Shown here: in pieces, positions 8,270 through 17,551 of the stretch
Numbering within the stretch: position 1 is the stretch's first letter
How the letters are laid out: the number at the start of each line of letters is the position of its first letter
Origin: Actinomycetes bacterium
GTDB taxonomy: Bacteria > Actinomycetota > Actinomycetes > Propionibacteriales > Propionibacteriaceae
DNA length: 35,905 nt
Direction of reading: 5' to 3'
Assembly: GCA_021803025.1 (NCBI GenBank)
Contig: JAJZQV010000022.1
Span: 1 to 35,905 of the forward strand
Made by a program: the position numbers and the translations under genes
The notes under the pieces: generated by a model
Database searches by the model: none
Told to the model about the DNA's origin: nothing
The model's input: only the letters and a program-made list of their open reading frames with translations

Positions 8270-8791
8270 GTGGACGCTCGCGACATCCTCGTCGACGCGG
8301 CAGGACGGCCGGTCGACACCGCGCGGCAGGTGCTCAAGGGAATCACACCGGACATCGCCAACCGCATGCCGGACGACGCCCACTCCTCCATCACTTGGCT
8401 GGTCTGGCACTCCGGCCGCCAGATGGACGCCCAGCTTTCGGGGCTGTCGGGTACTCCCCAGGTCTGGCGGGAGGCTGGCTGGGCGGACCGGTTCTCCCTC
8501 GACCGGCCCAAGGACGCCATGGGGTTCGGCGACGAGCCGGCGGACGTGGCGAAAGTGACGGTCACCGACACAGCGCTGCTCACCGGCTACCTCGCCGCGG
8601 TGGTGGACGCGCTCGTCGCGTACGTCCGGGGCCTGTCGGACTCCGACCTCGACGACGTCATCGGGCACTTCGGGGGCGAGCCGGTCACCCGGGGCGTACG
8701 GATCGTCAGCATGATCGACGACGCCGTCGCCCACGTGGCGCAGGCCGCGTACCTCCGCGGCCTCCTCGAGAACTGGCGCATCGGGTACTGA
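8270..8791 (+). CDS. DinB-like four-helix protein (DUF664/mycothiol transferase-like)
   Basis: 173 aa from GTG at 8270, with GAAGGAGAC directly upstream. The predicted all-helical protein has the DinB-superfamily pattern of spaced histidines: WLVWHSGRQMDAQL near residues 45-55 and DDAVAHVAQAAYLRGLL near the C-terminus, which in the superfamily bind a divalent metal. Actinobacterial members include mycothiol-dependent transferases/isomerases and many uncharacterised DUF664 proteins; the specific reaction is unknown. In-frame upstream starts at 8201 lack a ribosome-binding site and add arginine-rich sequence. The gene stands alone, with no operon partner on its strand. Confidence 0.75.
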   Translation: MDARDILVDAAGRPVDTARQVLKGITPDIANRMPDDAHSSITWLVWHSGRQMDAQLSGLSGTPQVWREAGWADRFSLDRPKDAMGFGDEPADVAKVTVTDTALLTGYLAAVVDALVAYVRGLSDSDLDDVIGHFGGEPVTRGVRIVSMIDDAVAHVAQAAYLRGLLENWRIGY

Positions 8792-8824
8792 CAGGCGGCG
8801 CCCGCGACGCGGGCGGTCTCGCCG

Positions 8825-8989
8825 TCAGCCGCATCTCCAGATGCCTGGTGTCTGCGGAGGCCAACTCGTGTATCCGGGGCGTTGTCGGGGAAGAACCCCG
8901 ACGAGCTCGGGATCGGTCTGCGACAGCCTCGAGACACGGTCACCGAAGAGCCGGTCGTGGTTCCGCTGGGCGATCGGGTTGCTGGACAC
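8825..8989 (-). pseudogene. Remnant of carboxymuconolactone decarboxylase-family gene
   Basis: A GTG at 8989 has a good ribosome-binding site (GAGGAG, 5 nt spacing) and starts 13 bases after the stop of the aldo-keto reductase gene. The first 30 residues (SSNPIAQRNHDRLFGDRVSR, then LSQTDPELV) look like the N-terminus of alkylhydroperoxidase/carboxymuconolactone decarboxylase-family proteins, in which 'DPELVE-FFDNFAFDEV' usually follows. Here the frame breaks down into GVLPRQRPG, while the adjacent frame reads ELVGFFPDNAPD, which resembles the expected continuation. The frame ends after 54 codons without the catalytic CxxC/His region. I read this as a frameshifted, truncated third gene of the dehydrogenase/reductase operon. 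The family assignment rests on remembered N-terminal similarity only. Confidence 0.5.
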
Positions 8990-9002
8990 GGCGCTCCTCG
9001 AC

Positions 9003-9971
9003 TCAGAAGGACCGTGGGATGTGTGGCACGTAGTGCTCCTCGAGGGCGGTGACCTCGTCGTCAGTGAGGACGAGGTCCAGCGCGGCAACGGCGTCGGTGA
9101 GGTGGTGGAGCTTGGTCGGACCGACGATCGGCGCACTGACGACCGGCTTGGAGAGCACCCACGCGAGGGCGACCTGTGCCATGGGGACGCCTCGAGCCTC
9201 GGCGACCCTCTGCACCGCGTCGACGATGGGCGCGTCGGCGTCCTGGTCGTACCGCTTGCCGACCGGGTCCACGTCCATGCGCGCCGTCGTCTGACCCCAG
9301 GGGCGGCACACGCGCCCCTTGGCGAGCGGCGAGAACGGGATGGACCCGACGCCGGAGTCGGCGAGCAGGCCGAACATCTCCCGCTCCTCCTCACGCATGA
9401 TGAGGTTGTACTCGTCCTGCATCGAGATGAACCTCGTCCAGCCGTTCAGATCGGCGGTGAACTGCATCTTGGAGAACTGCCACGCCCACATGGCGGAGGC
9501 TCCGATGTAGCGCGCCTTGCCGGCCTTGACGACGTCGTGGAGCGCCTCCATCGTCTCCTCGACCGGGGTGTTGGGGTCGAAACGATGGATCTGGTACAGG
9601 TCGACGTAGTCGGTGCCGAGCCGCCGTAGCGACGCGTCGATGTTCTCCATGATCGCCTTGCGGGACAGGCCGGAGCCGCCCGGGCCGGGGTGCATCGGGA
9701 AGTGCACCTTCGTGGCCAGGACGATGTCCTCGCGACGGCTGTACGTGCGGATGGCGCGCCCGACGATCTCCTCCGAGGTGCCCAGCGAGTAGACGTTCGC
9801 CGTGTCCCAGAACGTGATGCCCAGCTCGACCGCCTGCTGGAAGAACGGCTGCGCGTCGTCGGAGCCCAGCGCCCACTGGTTGAACCCGCTACTGGTGTCG
9901 CCGAAGCTCATGCACCCCAGTGCGATGCGGCTGACCTTCAGCCCCGAGCTCCCGAGTCGTGTGTACTGCAT
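9003..9971 (-). CDS. Aldo/keto reductase
   Basis: 322 aa, NADPH-dependent (beta/alpha)8 oxidoreductase. The catalytic tetrad is visible: D56 and Y61 in FWDTANVYSLGTSEE, K88 in VLATKVHF and H129 in LYQIHRFD. C-terminal nucleotide-binding blocks (SPLAKGR, PIVGPTKLHHL) are present. The ATG at 9971 shares a base with the stop of the upstream alcohol dehydrogenase gene (TGATG), so the two are translationally coupled. It belongs to the AKR type with the signature QDEYNLIMREEEREM; the carbonyl substrate is unknown. A long in-frame extension on the 5' side is only antisense/alternate-frame sequence of the dehydrogenase. Confidence 0.93.
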   Translation of the reverse strand: MQYTRLGSSGLKVSRIALGCMSFGDTSSGFNQWALGSDDAQPFFQQAVELGITFWDTANVYSLGTSEEIVGRAIRTYSRREDIVLATKVHFPMHPGPGGSGLSRKAIMENIDASLRRLGTDYVDLYQIHRFDPNTPVEETMEALHDVVKAGKARYIGASAMWAWQFSKMQFTADLNGWTRFISMQDEYNLIMREEEREMFGLLADSGVGSIPFSPLAKGRVCRPWGQTTARMDVDPVGKRYDQDADAPIVDAVQRVAEARGVPMAQVALAWVLSKPVVSAPIVGPTKLHHLTDAVAALDLVLTDDEVTALEEHYVPHIPRSF

Positions 9972-10999
9972 CAGTCCACCTCTGCGTTCGGTCGTACGAG
10001 CGACTTGATCGCACGCCGTGTGTCCATCGCGGCGTACGCCTCGGCGATCTCGGACAGCGGCAGCTCCAGGTCGAACACGAGTCCCGGGTTGATCGTGCGG
10101 GAGAGTACGAGGTCGAGCAGGTGCGGCAGGTACGCGCGGCAGTTCGCCGGGCCGCCCTTGATGCCGATGTTCTTCCAGAAGAACCGCTCCACCGGGAGGT
10201 CGCCGTGCGGGACGCCGACGAGGCCGATGGTGCCGCCGACACGAACCGCACCCGCGGCCTGCAGGCGCGCCTCCTCGGTGCCGACGCACTCCAGCACGCA
10301 GTCCGCGCCGATGCCCTCGGTGAGGGCCTGGATGGCCGCGATGCCCGCCTCGTCGCGCTCGGCGACGATGTGCGTGGCGCCGAAGGCCGTGGCGACCTTC
10401 TGCCGGGCTTCGTGGCGGCTCATCGCGATGACCGTCGGCGCGCCCAGCTGGACGGCGGCGAGAACGGCGCACAGCCCGACCGCACCGTCACCGACGACCG
10501 CGACCGTCGTGTCCGGCCCGACGCCCGCGGAGACAGCGGCGTGCCAACCCGTACACATCACGTCCGACAGCGTGAGGATGCTGGGGATGAGGTCCTCGTC
10601 GGGCATCCCCGGCGTGGCGACGAGCGTGCCGTCGGCCAGCGGGACCCGCAGCCTCTCGGCCTGGCACCCGTCGTAGTGGGCGGCGTTGAGGCAGTTGGCG
10701 GTGGCGCCCTTGCGGCAGGCCGCGCACGTGTTGTCGCAGGGGTTGAAGCCGCCGACGACGAAGTCGCCGGGCTTCACCGAGGTGACGGCGTCGCCGACGG
10801 CCTCGACGACGCCGCAGTACTCATGGCCGATGGGCGTCGGCTTGGTCACGGGCGCGATGCCGCGGTAGCGCCACAGGTCCGACCCGCAGACGCAGGCGGC
10901 TGTGACGCGGATGACCGCGTCGGTGGGCTCGAGGACTTCTGGCTCGGGACGCTCCTCGTAGCGGACGTCCCCGGGTGCGTGAATGACTGCTCCGTACAT
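9971..10999 (-). CDS. Zinc-dependent alcohol dehydrogenase family protein
   Basis: 342 aa from ATG at 10999, chosen because GGGGTGAG lies about 5 nt upstream; a GTG three codons earlier (11008) is possible. It is a medium-chain dehydrogenase. Catalytic zinc ligands are in CVCGSDLW and GHEYCGVVEAVGD, and the structural zinc cluster is the four cysteines of CDNTCAACRKGATANC. The dinucleotide-binding GXGXXG motif is VVGDGAVGLC. It oxidises or reduces an alcohol/aldehyde with NAD(P); the substrate is not deducible. It is the first gene of a two-gene operon with the aldo/keto reductase, with a decayed third gene behind it. Confidence 0.93.
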   Translation of the reverse strand: MYGAVIHAPGDVRYEERPEPEVLEPTDAVIRVTAACVCGSDLWRYRGIAPVTKPTPIGHEYCGVVEAVGDAVTSVKPGDFVVGGFNPCDNTCAACRKGATANCLNAAHYDGCQAERLRVPLADGTLVATPGMPDEDLIPSILTLSDVMCTGWHAAVSAGVGPDTTVAVVGDGAVGLCAVLAAVQLGAPTVIAMSRHEARQKVATAFGATHIVAERDEAGIAAIQALTEGIGADCVLECVGTEEARLQAAGAVRVGGTIGLVGVPHGDLPVERFFWKNIGIKGGPANCRAYLPHLLDLVLSRTINPGLVFDLELPLSEIAEAYAAMDTRRAIKSLVRPNAEVD

Positions 11000-11134
11000 G
11001 CCACTCACCCCACCACACGCGAAGGGCCGGTGGGAGACACTGCGAAGACCCCTCTCCGCGGAACCTGTCTTGCCCAGCCCAGGGCTCCTCGGTGGCGCGC
11101 CGGCTGTGTCCTCGGGGGCGTGCAGTGCGCAGCG

Positions 11135-11542
11135 TTACCGCGGCGGGACGACGCCAGCGCGGACGAGGTAGCCGAGCAGCCCGTCGGTGAGCTGCAGCCG
11201 CTCGAGCTCGTCGAAGGGAACCCACCGGACGTCGGCCGCGTCGTCGCCCGCGCGCAGCGTGCCCCCGACGACCGTGGCCGCGAAGTCATGGACCTCGAAC
11301 GCGCGGTCGCCGGCGGGGATGACGAGGTTCCAGAGCTCCGCGCCGACGGTCACCTCGAGCCCGGTCTCCTCGTACGCCTCCCGCGCAGCCGCCTCCCCGA
11401 GCGTCTCCCCAGGCTCGACGCGGCCGCCCGGTACGGACCAGCGGCCGAGCATGGGCTCGTGACCGCGCCGGACGAGCAGGATCGCGCCGTCGGCGACGAT
11501 CACGGCGCTGGCGCCGAGGATGTGGTCGGACACGTCACCCAT
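11135..11542 (-). CDS. Nudix hydrolase
   Basis: 135 aa from ATG at 11542. The Nudix box is complete: G40-X5-E46-X7-R54-E-A-Y-E-E-T-G61 (GRVEPGETLGEAAAREAYEE and following TG). It should hydrolyse a nucleoside diphosphate linked to another moiety, using Mg2+; the SVPGGRVEPGET segment is typical of MutT/ADP-ribose-type small Nudix enzymes, but the substrate is open. A GTG at codon 4 (VSDHIL) is an alternative start. Longer upstream in-frame sequence is antisense to the MFS gene region and is rejected. It is transcribed in the same direction as the alcohol dehydrogenase operon, 135 bp upstream of it. Confidence 0.88.
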   Translation of the reverse strand: MGDVSDHILGASAVIVADGAILLVRRGHEPMLGRWSVPGGRVEPGETLGEAAAREAYEETGLEVTVGAELWNLVIPAGDRAFEVHDFAATVVGGTLRAGDDAADVRWVPFDELERLQLTDGLLGYLVRAGVVPPR

Positions 11543-11767
11543 TCTCGACGAGGACGCGACCATTCGCGCACAGCCTCCCTGCTCGCCATTGCCTGGGCAA
11601 CGCCGGTACGGGTTAGGCTGCCGGTCATGACGGGATCTCCCGGCCGCCGGGGCACGCGGCGCTGAACCAGCCGTACGCGTGCCTGCTCCCGATCTCTGAG
11701 TCCGGCAGGCTCCGCGGCACGGTCGGCGCACATCCGACGCCCACCACCGCGACCAGAAAGTCCCTCC

Positions 11768-12898
11768 GTGTTCGTCCTCGCCCTGGCCTACCTGGCCTTC
11801 GCCAGCCTCGCCCTTCCTCCCTCCATGCTCGGCGTCGTCTGGCCGTCCATGCGGCTCTCCCTGGGCCAGCCGCTCAGCGCCGCCGGCCTCGTGCCGCCGG
11901 TCGGCGTCGCGGCGGGGCTGGTCTCGACGACGCTCGCCCCGTACATCGCCCGGCGTATCGGCATCGGACGCGTACTCTCCCTCGGCACGTTCCTCACCGC
12001 CGCCGCGCTGGCGGGCTCGGCGGCGAGCACGTCGATGTGGCAGTTCCTCGCCAGCGTGGCCGTGAGCGGGCTGGGTGCTGCCGCCGTCGACACCACGCTC
12101 AACACGTATGCGGCCAGGAGGTTCGGCCCGCGTCAGATCAACCTCATGCACGCCTCGTACGGGGTCGGCGCGGCCGTGTCGCCCCTCATCGTCACCGCGG
12201 TCCTCGTGGCGGGGCTGAGCTGGCGGTGGTCGTACGTGGTCGTGCTGGGCCTCCAGCTCGCGGTCGCCGTCACCTTCAGCGCGACCTGGCGGCGCTGGGA
12301 GGTGGCCGTCCCCGCGGCCGCCGCCACGATCTCCCGGGCGAGCCGGGTGTGGAGCACCGACTCCGCACTGGGCATGGCCATGGCTGCGGTCCAGAACGGC
12401 ATCGAGTCAGCCGTGGCGATCTGGGCGTTCACGTACCTCACCGCGCTCGGCGTCCCGACCGTCGTCGCCGGCGGGATCGCATCGGGCTACTGGCTCACGC
12501 TCGTGGTCGGCCGCGTCGCCTTCGGGTCGCTCGCCGAGCGGGTCGGCGCCTGGAGGGTCATGGCGATCGCCGTCATCCTGCTGCTCGTGGCGGCGGTGCT
12601 CGTCAACGTCGGGCTCCCCGTCCCCGCGATGGCCGCGGTCCTGCTGTTCGGCGTGGCAGCGGCACCGATGTACCCGCTGCTCGTCCTCACGACGGCCGGA
12701 CGGACCTCGCCCGCGGTGGCCGACCGGGTCATCGGCTTCCAGGCCGCGGCCTCGTCCATCGGCGCGGCGACCGTGCCGGGACTCGTCGGCGTGATGCTGG
12801 CGGCCGAGCTGCGCGCGTTCGGCTGGTCTCTCGCGGCACTGTGTCTCGTGGCCGCGGCTCTCCTCGTGCTCATGCGGATGCGGGTACGCCGCCGCTAG
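11768..12898 (+). CDS. MFS transporter
   Basis: 376 aa from GTG at 11768; there is no strong ribosome-binding site, so a leaderless or slightly different start is possible. About twelve hydrophobic segments span the whole protein. Features typical of the major facilitator superfamily are LGAAAVDTTLNTYAARRFGP in the TM4 region with LMHASYGVGAAVSPL after it, and a basic cytoplasmic loop around 'GSLAERVGAWRVMAIAV' between TM8 and TM9. It is shorter than the approximately 400-aa norm, with little N-terminal cytoplasmic tail. The substrate is unknown; both drug and sugar exporters have this layout. It is followed after 30 bp by a convergent gene. Confidence 0.88.
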   Translation: MFVLALAYLAFASLALPPSMLGVVWPSMRLSLGQPLSAAGLVPPVGVAAGLVSTTLAPYIARRIGIGRVLSLGTFLTAAALAGSAASTSMWQFLASVAVSGLGAAAVDTTLNTYAARRFGPRQINLMHASYGVGAAVSPLIVTAVLVAGLSWRWSYVVVLGLQLAVAVTFSATWRRWEVAVPAAAATISRASRVWSTDSALGMAMAAVQNGIESAVAIWAFTYLTALGVPTVVAGGIASGYWLTLVVGRVAFGSLAERVGAWRVMAIAVILLLVAAVLVNVGLPVPAMAAVLLFGVAAAPMYPLLVLTTAGRTSPAVADRVIGFQAAASSIGAATVPGLVGVMLAAELRAFGWSLAALCLVAAALLVLMRMRVRRR

Positions 12899-12928
12899 AC
12901 CGGGGACGTCCGGGTTCCCGACGCGGCC

Positions 12929-14206
12929 TCAGCGCGGCTCGTCGCCGATGTCGTACAGCTCGTCGTCCTCGAAGTCGACGGTGCGTTCGCCGAGCTTGTC
13001 GATCGGCTTCTCCCGGGGGGCGACGACGGCGACGGCGACCGCCGTCGTCACGGGCACGGAGAGCACGAGCCCGATGGAGCCGACGAGGGACCGTACGACC
13101 TCACCGGCGAACTGCTCGCGGAGCAGCATGCTGAACAGCGGCCTCTCGTACACCGTGAGCAGCAGCAGGACGCTCATGATGGCGCCCGCCGAGGCGAACA
13201 GGATCGTGTAGACGCTCGACGCGATGTGGTCACGGCCGATGCGCATCGCCTTGACGAACAGGTCGCGCGGGGACTGCCGCCCGGCGCCGGCGAGCTCCCA
13301 CACGGCTGACGCCTGGGTGATCGTCACGTCGTTGAGGACGCCCAGCCCGGCGATGATGACGCCGCAGATCACGACCGAGGTGAGGGTCAGGTCCGGTGCC
13401 GTCGCGGACAGCACGACGTCGTCCTCGCCCGCCACGCCGGTGAGGTGGGCCCACTTCGTCGCCCCCCAGCCGAGCAGCGCCGACATGATGAGCCCGAACA
13501 GCGTGCCGACAAGGGCTGTCGTCGTCCGGGCGGAGAAGCCGTGCGCCGCGTACAGGACGACGAACATGATCGCGGACGACCCTACGAGGCCCACGAGCAC
13601 GGGGTTGTGGCCGACGATGAGCGCCGGGAACATGAACTGGGTCAGGATGAAGCCGGAGAAGGCGAGGCCCACGACCGCGAGGGCCCCGCGCCAGCGGGCG
13701 ACGACGACGACCGAGGCCACGAACACGAGCGTGAGGGCGACCATCGGCAGCGTCCGCTGGAAGTCGGCGAACTGGTACCCGGGCTCCGCCCCCTGGATGG
13801 GCGTGCGGTACAGCGTGACGCCGGTGCCGGGCGTGATCCCGGATGCGTACACCGCTGCGGTCACCGTGACCTGTACGGACTGTCCCTTCTCGGGCCCCTC
13901 GTCGAGCCGCACTGTCAGCTGGCCGCACGTCGACCCGTCGCCCGTCGCCGAGCCCGACACCGCGTCGCAGTTCGTCTCGGTGACCTCCGTGACGGTGCCT
14001 TTGGGGATCGTCAGCCCGGGAACAGCCACCGTCCTGTTGTCCTGGCTGAGGTGCGCCGAGACGTTGTGGGGCCACAGCCAGACCAGCGCTGCGACCGTCC
14101 AGATCGCCACAGGAATGAGGATCCAGACGAGCGTACGGAGCGCGCGCCGGGACCTCAGGGCGTCCGCCGCCGAGACCGCCTGCTCAGCGAAGTGGTGATG
14201 AGCCAT
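12929..14206 (-). CDS. YibE/F family membrane protein
   Basis: 425 aa from ATG at 14206, with AGGGTAGGT upstream. One N-terminal membrane segment (about 25-45) is followed by an approximately 90-residue extracytoplasmic domain (50-150, including CDAVSG and CGQLTV that could form a disulfide). Then come seven or so membrane segments. The core blocks GLGVLNDVTITQASAVWEL and RIGRDHIASSVYTILFAS are characteristic of the YibE/F family. The function is not established; some homologues have been linked to transport. The acidic C-terminal tail ends EDDELYDIGDEPR. Only 22 bp separate its start from the divergent glycosylase start at 14229, so the promoters must overlap. Confidence 0.9.
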   Translation of the reverse strand: MAHHHFAEQAVSAADALRSRRALRTLVWILIPVAIWTVAALVWLWPHNVSAHLSQDNRTVAVPGLTIPKGTVTEVTETNCDAVSGSATGDGSTCGQLTVRLDEGPEKGQSVQVTVTAAVYASGITPGTGVTLYRTPIQGAEPGYQFADFQRTLPMVALTLVFVASVVVVARWRGALAVVGLAFSGFILTQFMFPALIVGHNPVLVGLVGSSAIMFVVLYAAHGFSARTTTALVGTLFGLIMSALLGWGATKWAHLTGVAGEDDVVLSATAPDLTLTSVVICGVIIAGLGVLNDVTITQASAVWELAGAGRQSPRDLFVKAMRIGRDHIASSVYTILFASAGAIMSVLLLLTVYERPLFSMLLREQFAGEVVRSLVGSIGLVLSVPVTTAVAVAVVAPREKPIDKLGERTVDFEDDELYDIGDEPR

Positions 14207-14228
14207 CTGCGTACCTACCCTTGCGCGT

Positions 14229-15191
14229 GTGACCTCGGGACCGGCCCAATCTACCGACCGGCGCTGGGTGGTGCCCGTCCACAGAACGGTCAGGGGAGCC
14301 GCCCGGCTGCTCGACCCGTGCCTCTCCCGGCTCCGGCGCGGCATCTCCGACCCGACGCTCCGGCGGGCTCCCTCCGGGTGGTGGCGGACGGCTCGGAGTG
14401 CGTACGGCCCGGGGCTGCAGCACCTCGTACGGTTGGGCGACGACGTCGTCGCGACGTGCTGGGGACCCGGCGCGGAGTGGCTCGCCGAGCAGGCGCCACG
14501 GCTGCTCGGGGCAGCCGACGAGGTGTCTGACTTCGACCCGCGCCCCCACCGCGCCGTCGCCGAGGCTCACCGTCGGCGTCCCTGGTTGCGCCTGGGCCGT
14601 ACGGACCTCGTGCTCGACGCCCTCGCCCCGACGTCCATCGAGCAGGTGGTCACCGGCAAGGAGGCGTTCCGGGCCCAGCGCCTGCTCCTCCATCGTTTCG
14701 GCGACCGTCCCGAAGGCCCTGCGGCTGAGGAGTCGCATCCGGCGCACGGGATGCGCGTGCCCTTGTCAGCTGCACAGTGGCTGTCGGTCCCGAGCTGGGA
14801 GTTCCTGCGCGCCGGGATCGAGGAGCGCCGTACTCGGGCCATCGTCGCCGGCGCGCGGACGGCGAGGTCGCTGGAGCGGCTGGCGTCCGGCGAGTTCTCC
14901 GGGGACGCCGACTCCGCGCTGCGGTCGTTGCCGGGAGTCGGGCCGTGGACGTCCGCGAACGTCCGCCAGCGGGCACTGGGCGACGCGGACGCGTGGAGCA
15001 TCGGCGACTACCACGTGGGCCACACGATCAGCTACACCCTGGTCGGCGAGCAGCTCGACGACGACGCCGTCACGGAGCTGCTCGAGCCGTACCGCGGCCA
15101 CCGGTTCCGCGTCGAGGTTCTGCTGGCCGATCTTCCGGGCCCCGAACGTCACGGTCCCCGGCGCACCCTCCCCACGCACCTCCCCCGGTGA
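14229..15191 (+). CDS. DNA-3-methyladenine glycosylase family protein (AlkA-like, HhH-GPD)
   Basis: 320 aa from GTG. The helix-hairpin-helix motif LRSLPGVGPWTSANV at about 231-245 is followed by the catalytic aspartate D260 in WSIGDYHVGH, the HhH-GPD arrangement of AlkA-type base-excision glycosylases. The first about 110 residues correspond to the N-terminal AlkA-like domain, and the enzyme is longer than E. coli AlkA (282 aa). It would excise alkylated purines from DNA in the cytoplasm. Only 22 bp lie between this start and the divergent membrane-protein gene, leaving room for little or no leader; a leaderless mRNA or a later start is possible. Confidence 0.88.
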   Translation: MTSGPAQSTDRRWVVPVHRTVRGAARLLDPCLSRLRRGISDPTLRRAPSGWWRTARSAYGPGLQHLVRLGDDVVATCWGPGAEWLAEQAPRLLGAADEVSDFDPRPHRAVAEAHRRRPWLRLGRTDLVLDALAPTSIEQVVTGKEAFRAQRLLLHRFGDRPEGPAAEESHPAHGMRVPLSAAQWLSVPSWEFLRAGIEERRTRAIVAGARTARSLERLASGEFSGDADSALRSLPGVGPWTSANVRQRALGDADAWSIGDYHVGHTISYTLVGEQLDDDAVTELLEPYRGHRFRVEVLLADLPGPERHGPRRTLPTHLPR

Positions 15192-15222
15192 TCCGGGAGC
15201 CGGCGACAGGACCTGCTCCGCG

Positions 15223-16770
15223 CTACTCGGGCTCGGCGTGCTCGGTGCTCGTCGCGGGCAGCCAGACCGTGAACTCGGCACCACCCTCAGGCGCGCGGCC
15301 GGCCTTCACCCAGCCGCCGTGGGAGTTGATCGTGTGCGCGACGATCGACAGGCCTAGTCCCGTACCGGGCGTGTTCCGCGAGAGGTCCGAGCGGTAGAAG
15401 CGGTCGAAGACGTGCGGCAGGTCCTCGTCGGCGATGCCGGGGCCCTGGTCGGAGACGACGACGGTCTGGTCCTTCATGACGACGGTGATGAGGCCGCCGG
15501 AGGGCGAGAACTTCACGGCGTTGTCGATAAGGTTCGTGAACGCGCGTTCGAGCGTGTCCGGGTTCCCCACCAGCTCGTGCTCGGAGAGATGAACGTCGAA
15601 GATCATCGAGGGGCCGCGCCGCTTCGCCCGGGTGACCGCGTTCGCGACGACGTCCTGCAGGTCGATCGGCTCGCGCGCCGCCTCGACGTGGTCCTCGCGC
15701 GAGAGCTGGACGAGGTCGCCGACGAGCTGCGTGAACTCGCCCAGCTGCGCGGCCACGTCCCGGAGGATGTCGGAACGGGCTCCTTCCGGGAGCATGCCCG
15801 ACTTCTCGTCGGCGATGAGGAGCTCGATGTTCGTGCGGAGCGAGGTCAGGGGGGTACGGAGCTCGTGCCCGGCGTCGGCGATCAGACGGCTCTGGCGTTC
15901 CCGGCTCGACGCGAGGGAGCGCATCATCGAGTTGAACGACCGGGACAGGTCCGCGAGCTCGCTGTCGCCCTCGGTCTCGATCTGGATGAGCTCGTCGGTC
16001 TCCGTGATGCGGGCGACCGCGAGAGCCAGCCGCCTGATGGGCCGCAGGGACGAGACCGCCACGAGCCAGCCGGAGATTGCGGCCGCCAGGATGCCGAGGA
16101 CCGCGACCGCGACGAGGATGAGCGCCACCTGGTGCAACGTCGCCAGAGTGGGTTCGAGCGAGCGGCCGATCACGAGCGCGTACCCGTCGCCCGTCGTCTG
16201 GCCCTCCTCCTGCGACGTCAGCGGTACGGCCACGATCCGGTACAGCTCGCCGTTGCTGGCCATGCCCGTACGGGCCGAGGAGCCTTGCTGCGTCCTGGCG
16301 ACCGCGATCTCCGCCGGCCCGATGTCGAAGCTCACGGTCTCGCCCGGGATCGACACGACATCCTTGTTGGACTTGACCAGCACGAGCACGACGTTGGCGG
16401 CCTTCAGCGCGTCCGCGTTGAGCCCCCCGGTCGACTCGATGTCCTGCGACACCGACCCGGCGGTGAAGTTGGCCACCGAGAGCAGCTCGCTGTCGAGCTG
16501 TGCGTACAAGGACACCTGGGTCGTGAAGTACGCGCCCATGCCCGCCAGCGCGACCGAGATCGCCACCGCGAGCGCCGTCAACCAGACGATGCGCCCCTGC
16601 AGCGTGTCGCGCAGGTGCCACGTCAACCAGGTCGGCCAGCGCACCTCGATGGGGAGGAACTTGGGCAGGGTACGTCTCGGCCGCGTCTCCTGCGGCCGAA
16701 GGCGGAGCGTGATCGTGCGCTCCGGGTCCACGGTCGAGGGTGCGACCGGCGGGACCGGACGGTCCGTCAC
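15223..16770 (-). CDS. mprB: Sensor histidine kinase (MprB-like)
   Basis: 515 aa from GTG at 16770, whose start overlaps the response-regulator stop (GTGA). An N-terminal cytoplasmic extension of about 58 residues precedes TM1 (about 61-82). An extracytoplasmic sensor domain of about 130 residues follows, then TM2 (about 215-238), a HAMP linker, the dimerisation/phosphoacceptor helix with H302 in [16 protein letters not shown], and the ATPase boxes N ([10 protein letters not shown]), G1 ([10 protein letters not shown]), F (FDRFYR) and G2 (GTGLGLSIV). The phosphoacceptor segment matches mycobacterial MprB closely, which responds to envelope stress. Orthology is an inference and the ligand is unknown. 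No pepD-type protease gene is adjacent. Confidence 0.9.
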   Translation of the reverse strand: MTDRPVPPVAPSTVDPERTITLRLRPQETRPRRTLPKFLPIEVRWPTWLTWHLRDTLQGRIVWLTALAVAISVALAGMGAYFTTQVSLYAQLDSELLSVANFTAGSVSQDIESTGGLNADALKAANVVLVLVKSNKDVVSIPGETVSFDIGPAEIAVARTQQGSSARTGMASNGELYRIVAVPLTSQEEGQTTGDGYALVIGRSLEPTLATLHQVALILVAVAVLGILAAAISGWLVAVSSLRPIRRLALAVARITETDELIQIETEGDSELADLSRSFNSMMRSLASSRERQSRLIADAGHELRTPLTSLRTNIELLIADEKSGMLPEGARSDILRDVAAQLGEFTQLVGDLVQLSREDHVEAAREPIDLQDVVANAVTRAKRRGPSMIFDVHLSEHELVGNPDTLERAFTNLIDNAVKFSPSGGLITVVMKDQTVVVSDQGPGIADEDLPHVFDRFYRSDLSRNTPGTGLGLSIVAHTINSHGGWVKAGRAPEGGAEFTVWLPATSTEHAEPE

Positions 16771-17465
16771 GGCGGCGTCTCACGCAGGACGTAGCCGATC
16801 CCTCGCACCGTGTGGATGAGGCGGGAGCCGCCGTCCTGCTCCGTCTTGCGCCGCAGGTAGCCGATGTAGACCTCGAGCGAGTTCGCCGTGGTCGGGAAGT
16901 CGAAGCCCCACACCTCGTTGAGCAGCCAGTTGCGCTCGAGGACGCGGCGCGGGTTCTCCATGAACGTCTGGAGCAGCGCGAACTCCGTACGGGTCAGCGA
17001 GATCCGGCGGCCCGCCCTGGTCACCTCGCGCGTCTGCGGGTCGAGCGACATGTCGGCGAACGTGAGGTGCTCGGCGTCGGTGGCCGCCTCCCCGTCCACG
17101 CCGTTGCGCGAGCGGCGGGTCAGGGCACGCAGCCGCGCCAGCAGCTCGTCGAGGGCGAACGGCTTCGCCATGTAGTCGTCGCCGCCGGCGTCCAGCCCGT
17201 CCACGCGGTCGTTGACGGCGTCCCGGGCGGTGAGGACGAGGATCGGCACGTCGTTGCCCGACTGGCGCAGCATCCGCGTCGTCTCCAGGCCGTCGAGTCG
17301 GGGCATCATGACGTCCATGATGACCGCGTCGGGACGCGAGCTGGACAGGCGGGCGAGCGCCTCCAGTCCGTCGCCCGCGGTGATGACCTCGTAGCCGCTG
17401 TAGTGCAACGACCGGCTCAACGAGTCCCGTACGGCCTGGTCGTCGTCCACCACGAGGATCTGCAT
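16767..17465 (-). CDS. mprA: OmpR/PhoB-family response regulator (MprA-like)
   Basis: 232 aa from ATG at 17465. The receiver domain has acidic pocket DDD (7-9), phosphoacceptor D51 in VIMDVMMP, T79 and K101 in YMAKPF. The C-terminal winged-helix DNA-binding domain is clear ([47 protein letters not shown]). It is co-transcribed and translationally coupled with the kinase gene. It lies downstream of the ribosomal-protein operon on the same strand, separated by the hairpin at 17552-17592. The ribosome-binding site is weak (AGAGTAAG). By family it would activate stress-response sigma and protease genes; its targets here are unknown. Confidence 0.92.
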   Translation of the reverse strand: MQILVVDDDQAVRDSLSRSLHYSGYEVITAGDGLEALARLSSSRPDAVIMDVMMPRLDGLETTRMLRQSGNDVPILVLTARDAVNDRVDGLDAGGDDYMAKPFALDELLARLRALTRRSRNGVDGEAATDAEHLTFADMSLDPQTREVTRAGRRISLTRTEFALLQTFMENPRRVLERNWLLNEVWGFDFPTTANSLEVYIGYLRRKTEQDGGSRLIHTVRGIGYVLRETPP

Positions 17466-17551
17466 GTGCTTACTCTGCCATTGACTTCCGGTGGGTGACG
17501 ACGCGCCACTTGGGCGGGGACAAAAGGACGGTCCGCCGAGCTTCCCGAGAC

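Noticed and set aside
11543-12151. N-terminal extension of the Nudix protein to 12151
   Set aside because: The extra 200 residues are Arg/Gly/Glu-rich antisense of the MFS gene; the Nudix fold begins at the chosen start.
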